Part shown: one piece after another, positions 1 through 8,511 of the stretch
Layout of the letters: every line of letters begins with the position of its first letter
How positions within the stretch are numbered: the first letter of the stretch is position 1
Assembly (NCBI GenBank): GCA_002384935.1
Contig: DGCD01000003.1
Span: 62,001-126,000, forward strand
Length of the DNA stretch: 64,000 nucleotides
Reading direction: 5' to 3'
Source of the DNA: Pusillimonas sp. UBA3987
GTDB taxonomy: Bacteria; Pseudomonadota; Gammaproteobacteria; Burkholderiales; Burkholderiaceae_B
Program-made: the position numbers and the translations under genes
The notes under the pieces: model-generated
Told to the model about the DNA's origin: nothing
Seen by the model: only the letters and a program-made list of their open reading frames with translations
Database searches by the model: none

Positions 1-27
1 TCGTGTCTAATCAAAACAAGAGCAGGT

Positions 28-1317
28 ATGTCGCAGTCATTTCAAAAGGTCCATGCCATTACTGGCATGAAAGATGTATTGCCCGATGGCAGTGCGCAAT
101 GGGAACAACTGGAAAAGATCGTTCGTGAATGGTTGGCCGCCTACGGGTATCGCAACATCCGTACGCCGGTGCTTGAGCATACGCGTTTGTTTGCGCGCGG
201 TATCGGCGAAGTCACCGATATTGTCGAGAAGGAAATGTATTCCTTTACCGACGCACTCAACAATGAAAAACTGACGCTGCGCCCTGAGTTTACCGCCGGT
301 ATCGTGCGGTCCACTATTGAGCACAATCTGGTTTACGATCGCCCGCAGCGCGTGTTTTCCATGGGGCCGGTCTTTCGTCACGAAAAGCCCCAGCGCGGTC
401 GTTATCGTCAATTCCATCAGATCGATGTTGAGGCGCTTGGCTTGAAAGGGCCTGATGTCGACGCGGAACTCATTGTCATGCTGGCGCGCCTTTGGAAAAT
501 GCTGGGCCTGAAGGATGTACGCCTTGAGTTGAACTCTCTGGGTCAGGCCGAGGAACGCCTCAAGCATCGCGAAGCTTTGGTGGCTTACCTTGAGCAACAC
601 GCTGGTGTTTTGGACGAAGAGGGGCGCCGTCGTATGTACAGCAACCCTTTGCGGGTACTGGACACCAAGAACCCGGCCATGCAGGAAATGGCAAATGGTG
701 CGCCGCGGTTATTTGATTTTCTGGGTGAGGATTCACGGGCACACTTCAACGGTGTTTGCGAGCGTCTGCATGATGCTGGAATTGAGTACTCCCTCAACCC
801 CAGGCTGGTGCGTGGTCTCGATTATTACAATCTCACCGTGTTTGAGTGGGTTACCGATCAGTTGGGCGCTCAAGGAACTGTCTGCGGCGGCGGCCGGTAT
901 GATGGACTGGTTGAACTATTGGGCGGCAAGCAGACGCCGGCAGTGGGTTTTGCCATTGGTATGGAACGCCTGCTCGATCTGTGGTCGCAAAGCCAGCCAA
1001 TTGTCGATACCCCGGAATGCCAGGTGTATATGATTCACCAGTCGGAGCAGGCTCAGCGTATGTCGGCAATGTTGGCTGAGCAGTTGCGCAATGAGGGCTT
1101 GCGCGTTATTGTCCATGCCGGCTCCAGCGGATTTAAATCGCAATTCAAGCGCGCCGACGCCAGCGGAGCGGCGGTGGCCGTTATTATTGGTGAGCAAGAG
1201 CACCAGAATGACGAGGTCAGCATAAAATGGCTGCGCGCAGATTTAATTGAAAACGAAACTCAACAGGAAACGATTCCCGCAAATCGCCTGGTAGATGCAA
1301 TAAAACAAAAGGTTTAA
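28..1317 (+). CDS. hisS: Histidyl-tRNA synthetase
   Basis: Class II aminoacyl-tRNA synthetase that charges tRNA-His in the cytoplasm. The 429-residue length is normal for bacterial HisRS. Motif 2 is visible as RPEFTAGIVRS (residues 85-95) and the FRHEKPQRGRYRQFHQ loop (116-131); the HisRS signature GLDYYNLTVFE lies near 264 and motif 3 is GGGRYDGL followed by GFAIGMERL (about 287-315). The C-terminal anticodon-binding domain follows. This is the first complete gene of a same-strand block, with yfgM starting 7 bases after its stop. It is distinguished from the paralogue hisZ further downstream by having the full HisRS motifs and the anticodon-binding domain. Identity is very secure. Confidence 0.98.
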   Translation: MSQSFQKVHAITGMKDVLPDGSAQWEQLEKIVREWLAAYGYRNIRTPVLEHTRLFARGIGEVTDIVEKEMYSFTDALNNEKLTLRPEFTAGIVRSTIEHNLVYDRPQRVFSMGPVFRHEKPQRGRYRQFHQIDVEALGLKGPDVDAELIVMLARLWKMLGLKDVRLELNSLGQAEERLKHREALVAYLEQHAGVLDEEGRRRMYSNPLRVLDTKNPAMQEMANGAPRLFDFLGEDSRAHFNGVCERLHDAGIEYSLNPRLVRGLDYYNLTVFEWVTDQLGAQGTVCGGGRYDGLVELLGGKQTPAVGFAIGMERLLDLWSQSQPIVDTPECQVYMIHQSEQAQRMSAMLAEQLRNEGLRVIVHAGSSGFKSQFKRADASGAAVAVIIGEQEHQNDEVSIKWLRADLIENETQQETIPANRLVDAIKQKV

Positions 1318-1324
1318 AGAAAGA

Positions 1325-1960
1325 ATGGCATACGATCTGGAAGAACAGGAGAAACTGGACGCAATCCGGCAATGGTGGGAGCGCTACGGAACGCTTATTG
1401 TGACTGTTTTAGTGGTGATTGCCGCCTCGTTCGCGGGCTGGCGTGGCTGGCAGTGGTATGAAACCAATCAGGCCAGGCAGGCCATGGGGTATTTTGAGGC
1501 CCTTGAAACGGCGGCCACCGCTCAATCGAATGACGAGTCGTTGGCCCGGGTGCGGGCGGCGAGTGAAACCCTGCGTGAAGATTTTCCCAAGTCGGGATAT
1601 GCGTCTCGCGGTGCTTTGGTGGCGGCACGGGTGTTGCAAGATCAGAAGGATTACAGTGGGGCCAGCGAGCAGTTGAACTGGGTCATCGAAGAAAGTGGTG
1701 ATGCCGCTTTGGTGCCGCTGGCGCGCTTGCGTTTGGCGGGCGTGTTGTTGGAACAAAAAGAATATGATGCTGCATTGAACGCGTTGGATGACTCTTCTGA
1801 AGCGTTTGTTGGTCTTTATGCCGATCGTCGCGGCGATATTTTTGCTGCTCAAGGTAAGTTGGATGAGGCCAGGCAGTCGTGGCAAAGTGCGGTTGAAGCC
1901 CTGGGGGATGATCCCATGGCGCAGATTATTGAACTTAAAATAGACGCCCTGGGAGACTAA
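1325..1960 (+). CDS. yfgM: YfgM-type TPR protein, SecYEG-associated periplasmic chaperone
   Basis: Membrane-anchored tetratricopeptide protein of the YfgM family (TPR_21). The family is known to associate with SecYEG and PpiD and to help substrates crossing the inner membrane. The sequence shows a short cytoplasmic N-terminus (about 20 residues), one transmembrane segment at about 22-42 ending in WRGWQWYE, then an Ala/Leu-rich helical region with TPR character (RGALVAARVLQDQKDYSGA and following). Length of 211 residues fits the family. It lies between hisS and bamB with gaps of 7 and 3 bases, the conserved proteobacterial order, so it is probably co-transcribed. Residue-level function is inferred from family and synteny. 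Confidence 0.93.
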   Translation: MAYDLEEQEKLDAIRQWWERYGTLIVTVLVVIAASFAGWRGWQWYETNQARQAMGYFEALETAATAQSNDESLARVRAASETLREDFPKSGYASRGALVAARVLQDQKDYSGASEQLNWVIEESGDAALVPLARLRLAGVLLEQKEYDAALNALDDSSEAFVGLYADRRGDIFAAQGKLDEARQSWQSAVEALGDDPMAQIIELKIDALGD

Positions 1961-1963
1961 GTA

Positions 1964-3121
1964 ATGCGCAAAGCAGGTTTTCGTCGTTGGCAAAAAGGCG
2001 CGGGCGTTGTGATGACTTCGTTCGTTTTGGCAGGTTGCTCGTGGTTTTCTCCCACCGACCCGCGTTACGAACCCACGCCTCTTACCGAGTATACGGCGCA
2101 GATTTCCGCCGCGACCAGTTGGAACGTATCCATAGGCAGTGGTTCAGGCCCTGGCTTTGTGCCTCAGTTAGTGGGCGATTCCGTTTACGCGGCAGCGCCC
2201 AACGGCTCAGTGGTTAAAGTTGCATTGGGCAGTGGCGCTGTTCAATGGCGTGCCGATGCTGATATTCCGCTGTCGGCAGGTGCGGGTTCCGACGGTGTGA
2301 CTACGGCGGTGGCGGGCCCCGACGGTACCGTTGTGGCGTTCGACGACCAAGGCCAGGAAAAGTGGCGCGCCAAGGCAAGTAGCGAAGTGTTTATTCCGCC
2401 TGCCGTTGGCGAAGGCATTGTAGCGGTGCGTAGCAGCGACTACCGTCTTCAGGCTTTCGACGCCAATACCGGCGATTTGCTGTGGAGTCTGCAACGGCCG
2501 GGGCCGGCGCTGGCGCTAAAAACCAGTATGCAGATGCTTATTGTCGAGGGTGTGGTGATTTCGGGCCTGCCCAATGGCCGGGTGATTGTGATTGATGCCC
2601 GTAATGGTGCCGTGCAATGGGAAGGCAATGTTTCTTCGGCCCGGGGTGCAACGGATCTTGAGCGTATCAACGATGTGGTGGGTAAACCGCAGGCGCTTGG
2701 GCCTTTGCTTTGCGCTGCCTCGTATCAGGGGCGTATCGTGTGCTTTGATGTGTCGCAGGGGGGGGTGCCGATATGGGAGCAGCGTTTCTCGACGTCCCAG
2801 GGTATTGTGCTGGACAGCCAGCAAGTGTACGCGGCCAATCAGCGCGATATTGCCTATGCGTTCAGCTTGAACGATGGTACAGAAAGATGGAAGCAGGAAC
2901 AGTTGCGTAATCGCCGCCTTTCGGGCCCGGCGGTTGTGCCGCAAGCGGTGGCCTACGGCGACCTTGATGGTTATGTCCATTTCCTTTCACGTGAAAATGG
3001 CGGCTTGCTGGGCCGCCTGCAGGTTGGCAGTGGGCCTATTGTGTCACCGCTGGTGGGCACGCCTCGGGGGGTATTAGCGCAAACCGATGGCGGTAATCTT
3101 GTACTTGTTGGTGTCAATTGA
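1964..3121 (+). CDS. bamB: Outer membrane assembly lipoprotein BamB
   Basis: Lipoprotein subunit of the BAM complex, which inserts beta-barrel proteins into the outer membrane. The N-terminus has a signal peptide with a lipobox (VLAGC, Cys near residue 25). The mature part repeats WRADADIPLSA, WRAKASSEVF, WSLQRPGPALALK, WEGNVS and WEQRF-type strands, which are the PQQ-like blades of the BamB eight-bladed propeller. Length of 385 is typical. The stop codon overlaps the TTG start of der by 4 bases (TTGA), indicating translational coupling with the GTPase downstream. Confidence 0.96.
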   Translation: MRKAGFRRWQKGAGVVMTSFVLAGCSWFSPTDPRYEPTPLTEYTAQISAATSWNVSIGSGSGPGFVPQLVGDSVYAAAPNGSVVKVALGSGAVQWRADADIPLSAGAGSDGVTTAVAGPDGTVVAFDDQGQEKWRAKASSEVFIPPAVGEGIVAVRSSDYRLQAFDANTGDLLWSLQRPGPALALKTSMQMLIVEGVVISGLPNGRVIVIDARNGAVQWEGNVSSARGATDLERINDVVGKPQALGPLLCAASYQGRIVCFDVSQGGVPIWEQRFSTSQGIVLDSQQVYAANQRDIAYAFSLNDGTERWKQEQLRNRRLSGPAVVPQAVAYGDLDGYVHFLSRENGGLLGRLQVGSGPIVSPLVGTPRGVLAQTDGGNLVLVGVN

Positions 3122-4575
3122 AAAATACGCTGTTTAAACCCGTTGTCGCACTTGTTGGGCGCGCCAATGTTGGTAAATCCACTCTTTTCAACCGCCTGAC
3201 GCGGTCGCGTGCCGCGCTCGTAGCCGATTTTGCCGGTTTAACACGCGATCGCCATTATGGTGAAGGGCGTTTGGGCGATCATGCTTATCTGGTTGTGGAT
3301 ACAGGTGGTTTCGAGCCCATTGCCAAAGAAGGCATTATGGTCGAGATGGCGCGTCAGACCGAGCAAGCCATTGCCGAGTCCGATGTGGTCATTTTTCTTG
3401 TGGATGCGCGTGCCGGCATTAACGCGCACGATCATGAGATCGCCCGTTTGCTGCGTCGATCGGGCCAGCGTGTCTTGTTGGCGGTGAACAAAGCAGAGGG
3501 TATGAAGCATGGCTCGGCCGCTGCCGAATTCTACGAGTTGGGGTTGGGTGAGCCTTATCCTATTTCTGCCTCGCATGGTGACGGCGTGGTCGATCTGATT
3601 GATCATGCGTTGTCGTTTCTTGATAAAGACACCGCGGCTCAGGACGGCCATCAGGCTGAGTCTGATTGGGCAACCCAGGACGGCGATCCGGATGAAACGG
3701 ATGAAACGGATGAATCCGCCGACGAAGCCGCTACCGGGCCCGGTGCTGAAAAGGATAAGTATCATCGTATAAAACTGGCGATTGTGGGCCGGCCGAATGT
3801 GGGTAAATCCACGCTGATCAATACCCTGATCGGCGAGGAGCGCGTTATTGCCTTCGATTTGCCGGGCACCACCCGCGACGCCATAGAAATTGAATTCGAG
3901 AAAGACGGTGCGGCTTATACCTTAATCGACACCGCCGGTTTAAGACGTCGTGGCAAAGTGTTTCAATCGGTGGAAAAGTTTTCGGTGATTAAAACCCTGC
4001 AGGCTATCGAAGCCTGCAATGTGGTTGTGCTGATGTTGGATGCCCATACGGAAATTTCCGATCAGGATGCGCATATCGCCGGCTTTATTCTGGAAACCGG
4101 CCGGGCGCTGGTGATTGCCATTAATAAATGGGACGGGCTGGATGAGCACGCCCGCGATCGCATAAAGCGCGATTTTGAACGTAAATTGCGTTTTTTATCG
4201 TTTGCCAAGGTGCACACGACTTCTGCTTTGCAAGGACGAGGTATTCAACCGTTGATTAAGTCGGTAAGGCAGGCCCATGCCGCCGCGTTTGCCAAATTGC
4301 CTACGCCGCGGTTAACCCGTGCTTTGCATGCTGCTGTCGAGCAACAGCAGCCACCTCGCAAAGGGATCTTCCGGCCCAAAATGCGTTATGCGCATCAAGG
4401 AGGGCAGAACCCTCCGCTTATCATTATTCACGGTAATGCGCTCGATGCGATTCCCGATTCATATCGGCGATACCTGGAGACGCGATTTCGCACCGAATTC
4501 AAGCTGGAGGGTACGCCATTGCGAATTGAATTCAAGTCTTCTCAGAATCCTTATATTCAGCAGGGGGCCAAGTGA
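3118..4575 (+). CDS. der: Ribosome biogenesis GTPase Der (EngA)
   Basis: Double-G-domain GTPase required for 50S ribosomal subunit assembly. The first P-loop is GRANVGKSTL (about residue 14) and the second GRPNVGKSTL (about 223); DTGG and DTAG G3 motifs and NKAE and NKWD G4 motifs follow each. A C-terminal KH-like domain covers roughly the last 120 residues. The linker between the two G domains is long and acidic and contains a threefold 9-base repeat. The start is TTG at 3118, overlapping the bamB stop as TTGA; the reading begins MKNTLFKPVVALVGR, which fits the family. The stop overlaps the hisC GTG start as GTGA. Confidence 0.97.
   Translation: MKNTLFKPVVALVGRANVGKSTLFNRLTRSRAALVADFAGLTRDRHYGEGRLGDHAYLVVDTGGFEPIAKEGIMVEMARQTEQAIAESDVVIFLVDARAGINAHDHEIARLLRRSGQRVLLAVNKAEGMKHGSAAAEFYELGLGEPYPISASHGDGVVDLIDHALSFLDKDTAAQDGHQAESDWATQDGDPDETDETDESADEAATGPGAEKDKYHRIKLAIVGRPNVGKSTLINTLIGEERVIAFDLPGTTRDAIEIEFEKDGAAYTLIDTAGLRRRGKVFQSVEKFSVIKTLQAIEACNVVVLMLDAHTEISDQDAHIAGFILETGRALVIAINKWDGLDEHARDRIKRDFERKLRFLSFAKVHTTSALQGRGIQPLIKSVRQAHAAAFAKLPTPRLTRALHAAVEQQQPPRKGIFRPKMRYAHQGGQNPPLIIIHGNALDAIPDSYRRYLETRFRTEFKLEGTPLRIEFKSSQNPYIQQGAK
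3689..3715 (+). repeat. Three tandem 9-base repeats in the der linker
   Basis: The unit CGGATGAAA occurs at 3689 and 3698, and a third copy CGGATGAAT at 3707. It encodes the acidic DETDETDES stretch between the two G domains of Der. Because the unit is a multiple of three, copy-number change would keep the frame. Confidence 0.85.
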
Positions 4576-5669
4576 GCTGTTTTTGGAGTGATCACGTGTC
4601 CGGTCTGTCACCCTATGTGCCGGGTGAGCAGCCTCAGGTGGTCGATCTGCTGAAACTGAATACCAATGAGCATCCGTGGGGTCCTTCGCCCAAAGCGCTG
4701 GCGGCTATCAAGGAGGCTGCAACTGATCGTCTGCGCTTGTATCCTGATCCACAGGCCACCGCTTTGCGTGAAGTATTGGCGCGTCACCACGGCGTGACAC
4801 CCAATTGCATTTTTGTGGGCAATGGCTCTGATGAAGTATTGGCGCATGTTTTTAACGCTTTGTTCCGACGCCAGGGCCGGTCGCTGTGGATGCCGGATAT
4901 CACATACAGCTTTTACCGCAGCTATTGCACGTTGTTCGGTATTACACCCAGGTTGATACCGCTTGCGGATGATCTGTCCATCAGCGCAAGTGATTATCTG
5001 TCGCACACTGATGAAGATTTGCCTGCCGGCATTATTTTTGCCAATCCAAACGCACCCACGGGGCGCGCGTTGTCATTGCAGGAGATTGCCGACATTGCCC
5101 GGGCAAATCCGCGTATTCCTGTGGTGGTGGATGAGGCCTATGTTGATTTCGGCGCGGAGTCGTCGATAGCATTGCTTGAACAGCACGACAATATCGTTGC
5201 AATTCATACATTTTCCAAATCACGTGCGTTGGCAGGCTTAAGGGTCGGCTATGCGGTTGCGAATCCATCGATTGTGGAAGGGCTGGTGCGTGTCAAAGAC
5301 AGTTTTAATTCCTATCCGCTTGATTCCCTGGCGTTAGCCGGTGCAATTGCCGCTGTGCAGGACGATGATTACTTCCGGCGATCCTGTGATGCTGTTATTC
5401 AGGCGCGTCGAGTCTTGGCCCGTAATTTAGAAGCGCTGGGTTTCAGAGTGTTACCCAGCACAGCCAATTTTGTGTTTGCCACCCATTCACAGCACGACGC
5501 TGCGTCATTGTTTGCGGCGTTGCGTGCCCAGCGGATTCTGGTGCGTCATTTTTCGCTGGATCGGATTCAGCAGTATTTGCGCATATCAGTGGGAACCCCC
5601 GCCGATAATGAACGGCTATGCCAGGCGTTGAAAACAATTATTACAACCTCTTCCTCATCGTCGGCATAG
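4572..5669 (+). CDS. hisC: Histidinol-phosphate aminotransferase
   Basis: PLP-dependent class I/II aminotransferase that converts imidazole-acetol phosphate to L-histidinol phosphate in histidine biosynthesis. Visible motifs are LKLNTNEHPWGPSP near the N-terminus (about 28), NPNAPTGR (about 156), VVVDEAYVDFG (about 182) and the PLP-lysine motif FSKSRALAGLRVG (about 215). Length of 365 residues is standard. The start is GTG at 4572, preceded by an AGGGGG-like purine tract and overlapping the der stop. Its location outside a his operon, near hisZ and hisS, is usual in Burkholderiales. Confidence 0.95.
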   Translation: MSCFWSDHVSGLSPYVPGEQPQVVDLLKLNTNEHPWGPSPKALAAIKEAATDRLRLYPDPQATALREVLARHHGVTPNCIFVGNGSDEVLAHVFNALFRRQGRSLWMPDITYSFYRSYCTLFGITPRLIPLADDLSISASDYLSHTDEDLPAGIIFANPNAPTGRALSLQEIADIARANPRIPVVVDEAYVDFGAESSIALLEQHDNIVAIHTFSKSRALAGLRVGYAVANPSIVEGLVRVKDSFNSYPLDSLALAGAIAAVQDDDYFRRSCDAVIQARRVLARNLEALGFRVLPSTANFVFATHSQHDAASLFAALRAQRILVRHFSLDRIQQYLRISVGTPADNERLCQALKTIITTSSSSSA

Positions 5670-5740
5670 CGATTTACGGGAAAACCCTGTACAGTTACAG
5701 CTTGCGGTATTTCTATAACAACACAATTGGAGTAAAGCCA

Positions 5741-5980
5741 ATGAGCAACAAAGGGCAAACATTACAAGACCCGTTTTTAAATGTACTTCGTAAAGAACAT
5801 GTACCGGTTTCCATTTATCTGGTAAACGGCATCAAGCTGCAAGGGCAGGTTGAATCGTTTGATCAGTACGTTGTACTGCTGCGTAATACCGTCACGCAAA
5901 TGGTATACAAACATGCCATTTCCACCATCGTGCCGGCGCGTCCGGTCAATTTGCAGGTTGATGACGCTGCTGCCGAATAA
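5741..5980 (+). CDS. hfq: RNA chaperone Hfq
   Basis: Hexameric Sm-like RNA chaperone that pairs small RNAs with mRNAs. The 79-residue product starts MSNKGQTLQDPFLNVLRKE. The Sm1 motif covers VSIYLVNGIKLQGQVESFDQ and the Sm2 motif is YKHAISTIVP with the conserved YKHA core. The C-terminal tail is short (about 10 residues after the Sm core), as in many betaproteobacteria. The chosen ATG at 5741 follows GGAGTAAAGCCA, a good ribosome-binding site; an open frame extends upstream to 5618, but it would add unrelated sequence overlapping hisC. A terminator follows the gene before hflX. Confidence 0.97.
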   Translation: MSNKGQTLQDPFLNVLRKEHVPVSIYLVNGIKLQGQVESFDQYVVLLRNTVTQMVYKHAISTIVPARPVNLQVDDAAAE

Positions 5981-6009
5981 ATCAGCCGTTTCTGTCAGGT
6001 TTAATAAAG

Positions 6010-6047
6010 CCCGCCTTGCACATCGTGCCGGCGGGTTTTCGTTTTTT
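6010..6047 (+). terminator. Intrinsic terminator between hfq and hflX
   Basis: CCCGCC (6010-6015) pairs with GGCGGG (6030-6035), with an inner GCAC/GTGC stem, followed by TTTTC and a second T run (TTTTTT). It ends 10 bases before the hflX start, so hflX expression must come from read-through or from a promoter within this short gap. Confidence 0.8.
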
Positions 6048-6056
6048 AAAGTGTGA

Positions 6057-7154
6057 ATGAAAGCTTTAGTTATCAGTGTTGATCTGGGTAATCCGGATTT
6101 CCAGGCTCATTCCGATGAGTTCATTATGCTTGCTGAAGGTGCCGGCGCCGATATTGTCGGGCATTTGGTTGCGCGTCGTCAGCGGCCCGATGCCGCGTAC
6201 TTTATCGGCAAAGGCAAACTTGAAGAGGCGGCATTACTGGCCGACTCCAGCGAAGCCGAAATTATTCTTTTTGATCAGCCGCTGTCGCCAGCCCAGCAGC
6301 GGAATATTGAACGGGCGCTCAAGCGCAGGGTCATTGACCGAGTGGCGTTGATCCTGGATATTTTTGCCCTGCGTGCTCAAAGCCACGAGGGCAAGCTGCA
6401 GGTTGAGCTGGCGCAGCTGCAGCATCTGGTTACCCGTTTGACCCGCCTGTGGACTCACCTTGAGCGTCAGCGCGGCGGTATCGGCATGCGTGGCCCGGGG
6501 GAGTCGCAACTTGAGATGGACCGGCGCATGATTGGTGCCAAGGTCAAATTGCTCAAAGAGCGCCTGGCTAAAGCGCAAAAGCGGCGCAACACGCAGCGTC
6601 GTGCCCGCACGCGGCGCGGTACGATGTCGGTTTCGCTGGTTGGTTATACCAACGCGGGCAAATCCACCTTGTTCAACGCATTAACCCGAGCTGGCGCCTA
6701 TGAGGCTGATCAGCTGTTTGCGACCCTGGACACTACCACGCGCAAACTTTGGATTGACGATTTTGGTCAGGTTGTCGTGTCGGATACGGTCGGGTTCATA
6801 CGTGACTTGCCTCCAACCCTGATCGCTGCGTTTCGTGCGACGCTGGAAGAGACGGTGCAGGCTGACCTGCTTTTGCATGTCGTTGATGCCGCGAGCCCTC
6901 AACGTGATGAACAAATCGCCGAGGTTAACAAGGTATTGGCTGATATCGGGGCGGGCGAAATCCCCCGGATACTTGTCTACAATAAAATTGACGCGGCGGG
7001 CTATGAACCGCGGGTGGAACGCGACGAACATGGTACCATTGTGCGAGTGTTCGTTAGTGCGCTGGCGCGGGCAGGTCTTGATGGGCTGCGTCAGGCTATC
7101 GTTGAATCAGGTCAAGTCGCAGGAAACAATGCGTTTAATGTCGAAAATATTTAA
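6057..7154 (+). CDS. hflX: GTPase HflX
   Basis: Ribosome-associated GTPase; the family splits or rescues stalled and stressed ribosomes. The N-terminal HflX domain (about residues 1-185) contains the Gly-rich RGGIGMRGPGESQLEMDRR segment and a basic coiled region. The G domain starts with GYTNAGKSTL (about 195), G3 is DTVGFIRDLP and G4 is NKID. Length of 365 is near the family norm for forms without a long C-terminal tail. Its last 17 bases overlap the start of hflK, so the two are probably translated together. Confidence 0.95.
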   Translation: MKALVISVDLGNPDFQAHSDEFIMLAEGAGADIVGHLVARRQRPDAAYFIGKGKLEEAALLADSSEAEIILFDQPLSPAQQRNIERALKRRVIDRVALILDIFALRAQSHEGKLQVELAQLQHLVTRLTRLWTHLERQRGGIGMRGPGESQLEMDRRMIGAKVKLLKERLAKAQKRRNTQRRARTRRGTMSVSLVGYTNAGKSTLFNALTRAGAYEADQLFATLDTTTRKLWIDDFGQVVVSDTVGFIRDLPPTLIAAFRATLEETVQADLLLHVVDAASPQRDEQIAEVNKVLADIGAGEIPRILVYNKIDAAGYEPRVERDEHGTIVRVFVSALARAGLDGLRQAIVESGQVAGNNAFNVENI

Positions 7155-8499
7155 TTTAAACGATCCGGATTGGGGTCGGGGTAAGGGCGATGGAAACGAC
7201 TCGTCGCAGCCCAATAATCAGAATCGCCCCGGCAACAACCAGGGCAATAATAATGGCGGTCCTCCCGACCTCGATGAGGTCTGGCGCGACTTCAATGGCA
7301 AGATCGGCTCATTGTTTGGACGCAAGCGCCGTGGCGGTGGCAACAGGGGGGGCGGCGGAAATGGCGGCAGCCCGGTTCAACTGCCTAAAGGTTCTCCAAA
7401 GCTGTTTGTCTTTATTGCAATTGTGCTGGTTGGCCTGTGGCTGTCCAGTGGCTTTATTATTGTTCAGGAAGGGCAGGTTGCCGTGGTGACCAAGTTTGGT
7501 AAATATACCAAGACACTGAACCCCGGTTTGCAGTGGCATATGCCATATCCCATCGAGGATGCGCAGCCGGTCAATATTTCCCAGTTACGGACGTTCGAGG
7601 TCGGTTACCGCGGAAGCGTCAGTAACAAAGTACTGAACGAGTCCCTCATGCTGACGACCGACGAAAACATCGTCGATGTTCAGTATGTAGTTCAGTACCG
7701 CCTCATGCCCGAGGGTGCGCCTGATTACCTTTTTGAAACGGTCGATCCCGACGAGTCCGTTCGCCAGGCTGCTGAAACCGCAATGCGCGAGGTGGTGGGT
7801 CAACGCCGCATGGATGTTGTGCTGTATTCAGGTCGTACTGAAATTGCCAATAGTGTTCAGCAACTGACGCAAGAGATTCTTGATCGTTATAAAACCGGTG
7901 TGCAAGTGAGTACCGTTGCCATTCAGAATGTGCAGCCGCCAGAGCAAGTGCAGGCGGCGTTCGATGACGCAGTCAAAGCCGGACAGGATCGTGAGCGCCT
8001 GATTAATGAAGGTAATGCCTACGCCAGTCGTATCATTCCCGAGACACGAGGTCGTGCCGATCGCATGGTTTTCGATGCTCAAGGCTATACCGCACAGGTT
8101 ATTGGTACCGCGCAGGGTGATACGGCACGTTTTGCCGCAATTGAATCAGAGTTTGCCAAGGCGCCGGAAGTAACCCGCGATCGTATGTACCTGGCCACTA
8201 TGCAAACTATTCTTGAAAATACTTCGAAGATACTCATCGACAATCAGTCGGCCAGCAATATGTTGTATTTGCCTCTCGATAAAATCATGCAGCAAGCTTC
8301 GCGCAGCGGCTCGAATTCGGCCTCGCCTGATCCCGCCGCCGGTATGGCGGCCGGTTCCTCTGGCAGCCAGTCATCTTCAGGGGAAAGTGGTAGTTCGTCC
8401 GGTAGTACATCCGGTAGTGGGGGGCGTAATGCCTCCGGTGGGGGTAGCCCCTACAGCAATTCGTCGAATTTGCTGACAAGTCCGTATTCGTCACGCTAA
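7138..8499 (+). CDS. hflK: FtsH protease modulator HflK
   Basis: SPFH/band-7 membrane protein that with HflC forms the large periplasmic complex controlling the FtsH protease. The product (453 residues from the ATG at 7138) starts MSKIFNLNDPDWGRG, then has a Gly/Asn-rich cytoplasmic segment, one transmembrane helix at about 85-105 and the SPFH domain from GQVAVVTKFGKYTKTLNPGLQW onward in the periplasm. The tail (last about 55 residues) is unusually Gly/Ser-rich. An in-frame ATG at 7129 is a possible alternative start, better spaced from AGGA at 7121; the frame stays open further upstream but only inside hflX. Confidence 0.94.
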   Translation: MSKIFNLNDPDWGRGKGDGNDSSQPNNQNRPGNNQGNNNGGPPDLDEVWRDFNGKIGSLFGRKRRGGGNRGGGGNGGSPVQLPKGSPKLFVFIAIVLVGLWLSSGFIIVQEGQVAVVTKFGKYTKTLNPGLQWHMPYPIEDAQPVNISQLRTFEVGYRGSVSNKVLNESLMLTTDENIVDVQYVVQYRLMPEGAPDYLFETVDPDESVRQAAETAMREVVGQRRMDVVLYSGRTEIANSVQQLTQEILDRYKTGVQVSTVAIQNVQPPEQVQAAFDDAVKAGQDRERLINEGNAYASRIIPETRGRADRMVFDAQGYTAQVIGTAQGDTARFAAIESEFAKAPEVTRDRMYLATMQTILENTSKILIDNQSASNMLYLPLDKIMQQASRSGSNSASPDPAAGMAAGSSGSQSSSGESGSSSGSTSGSGGRNASGGGSPYSNSSNLLTSPYSSR

Positions 8500-8511
8500 G
8501 GAGGCCGCCCC

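Noticed and set aside
1..10. Last codons of an upstream gene ending in TAA at 8-10
   Set aside because: In relatives ispG precedes hisS, but three codons are not enough to support a call.
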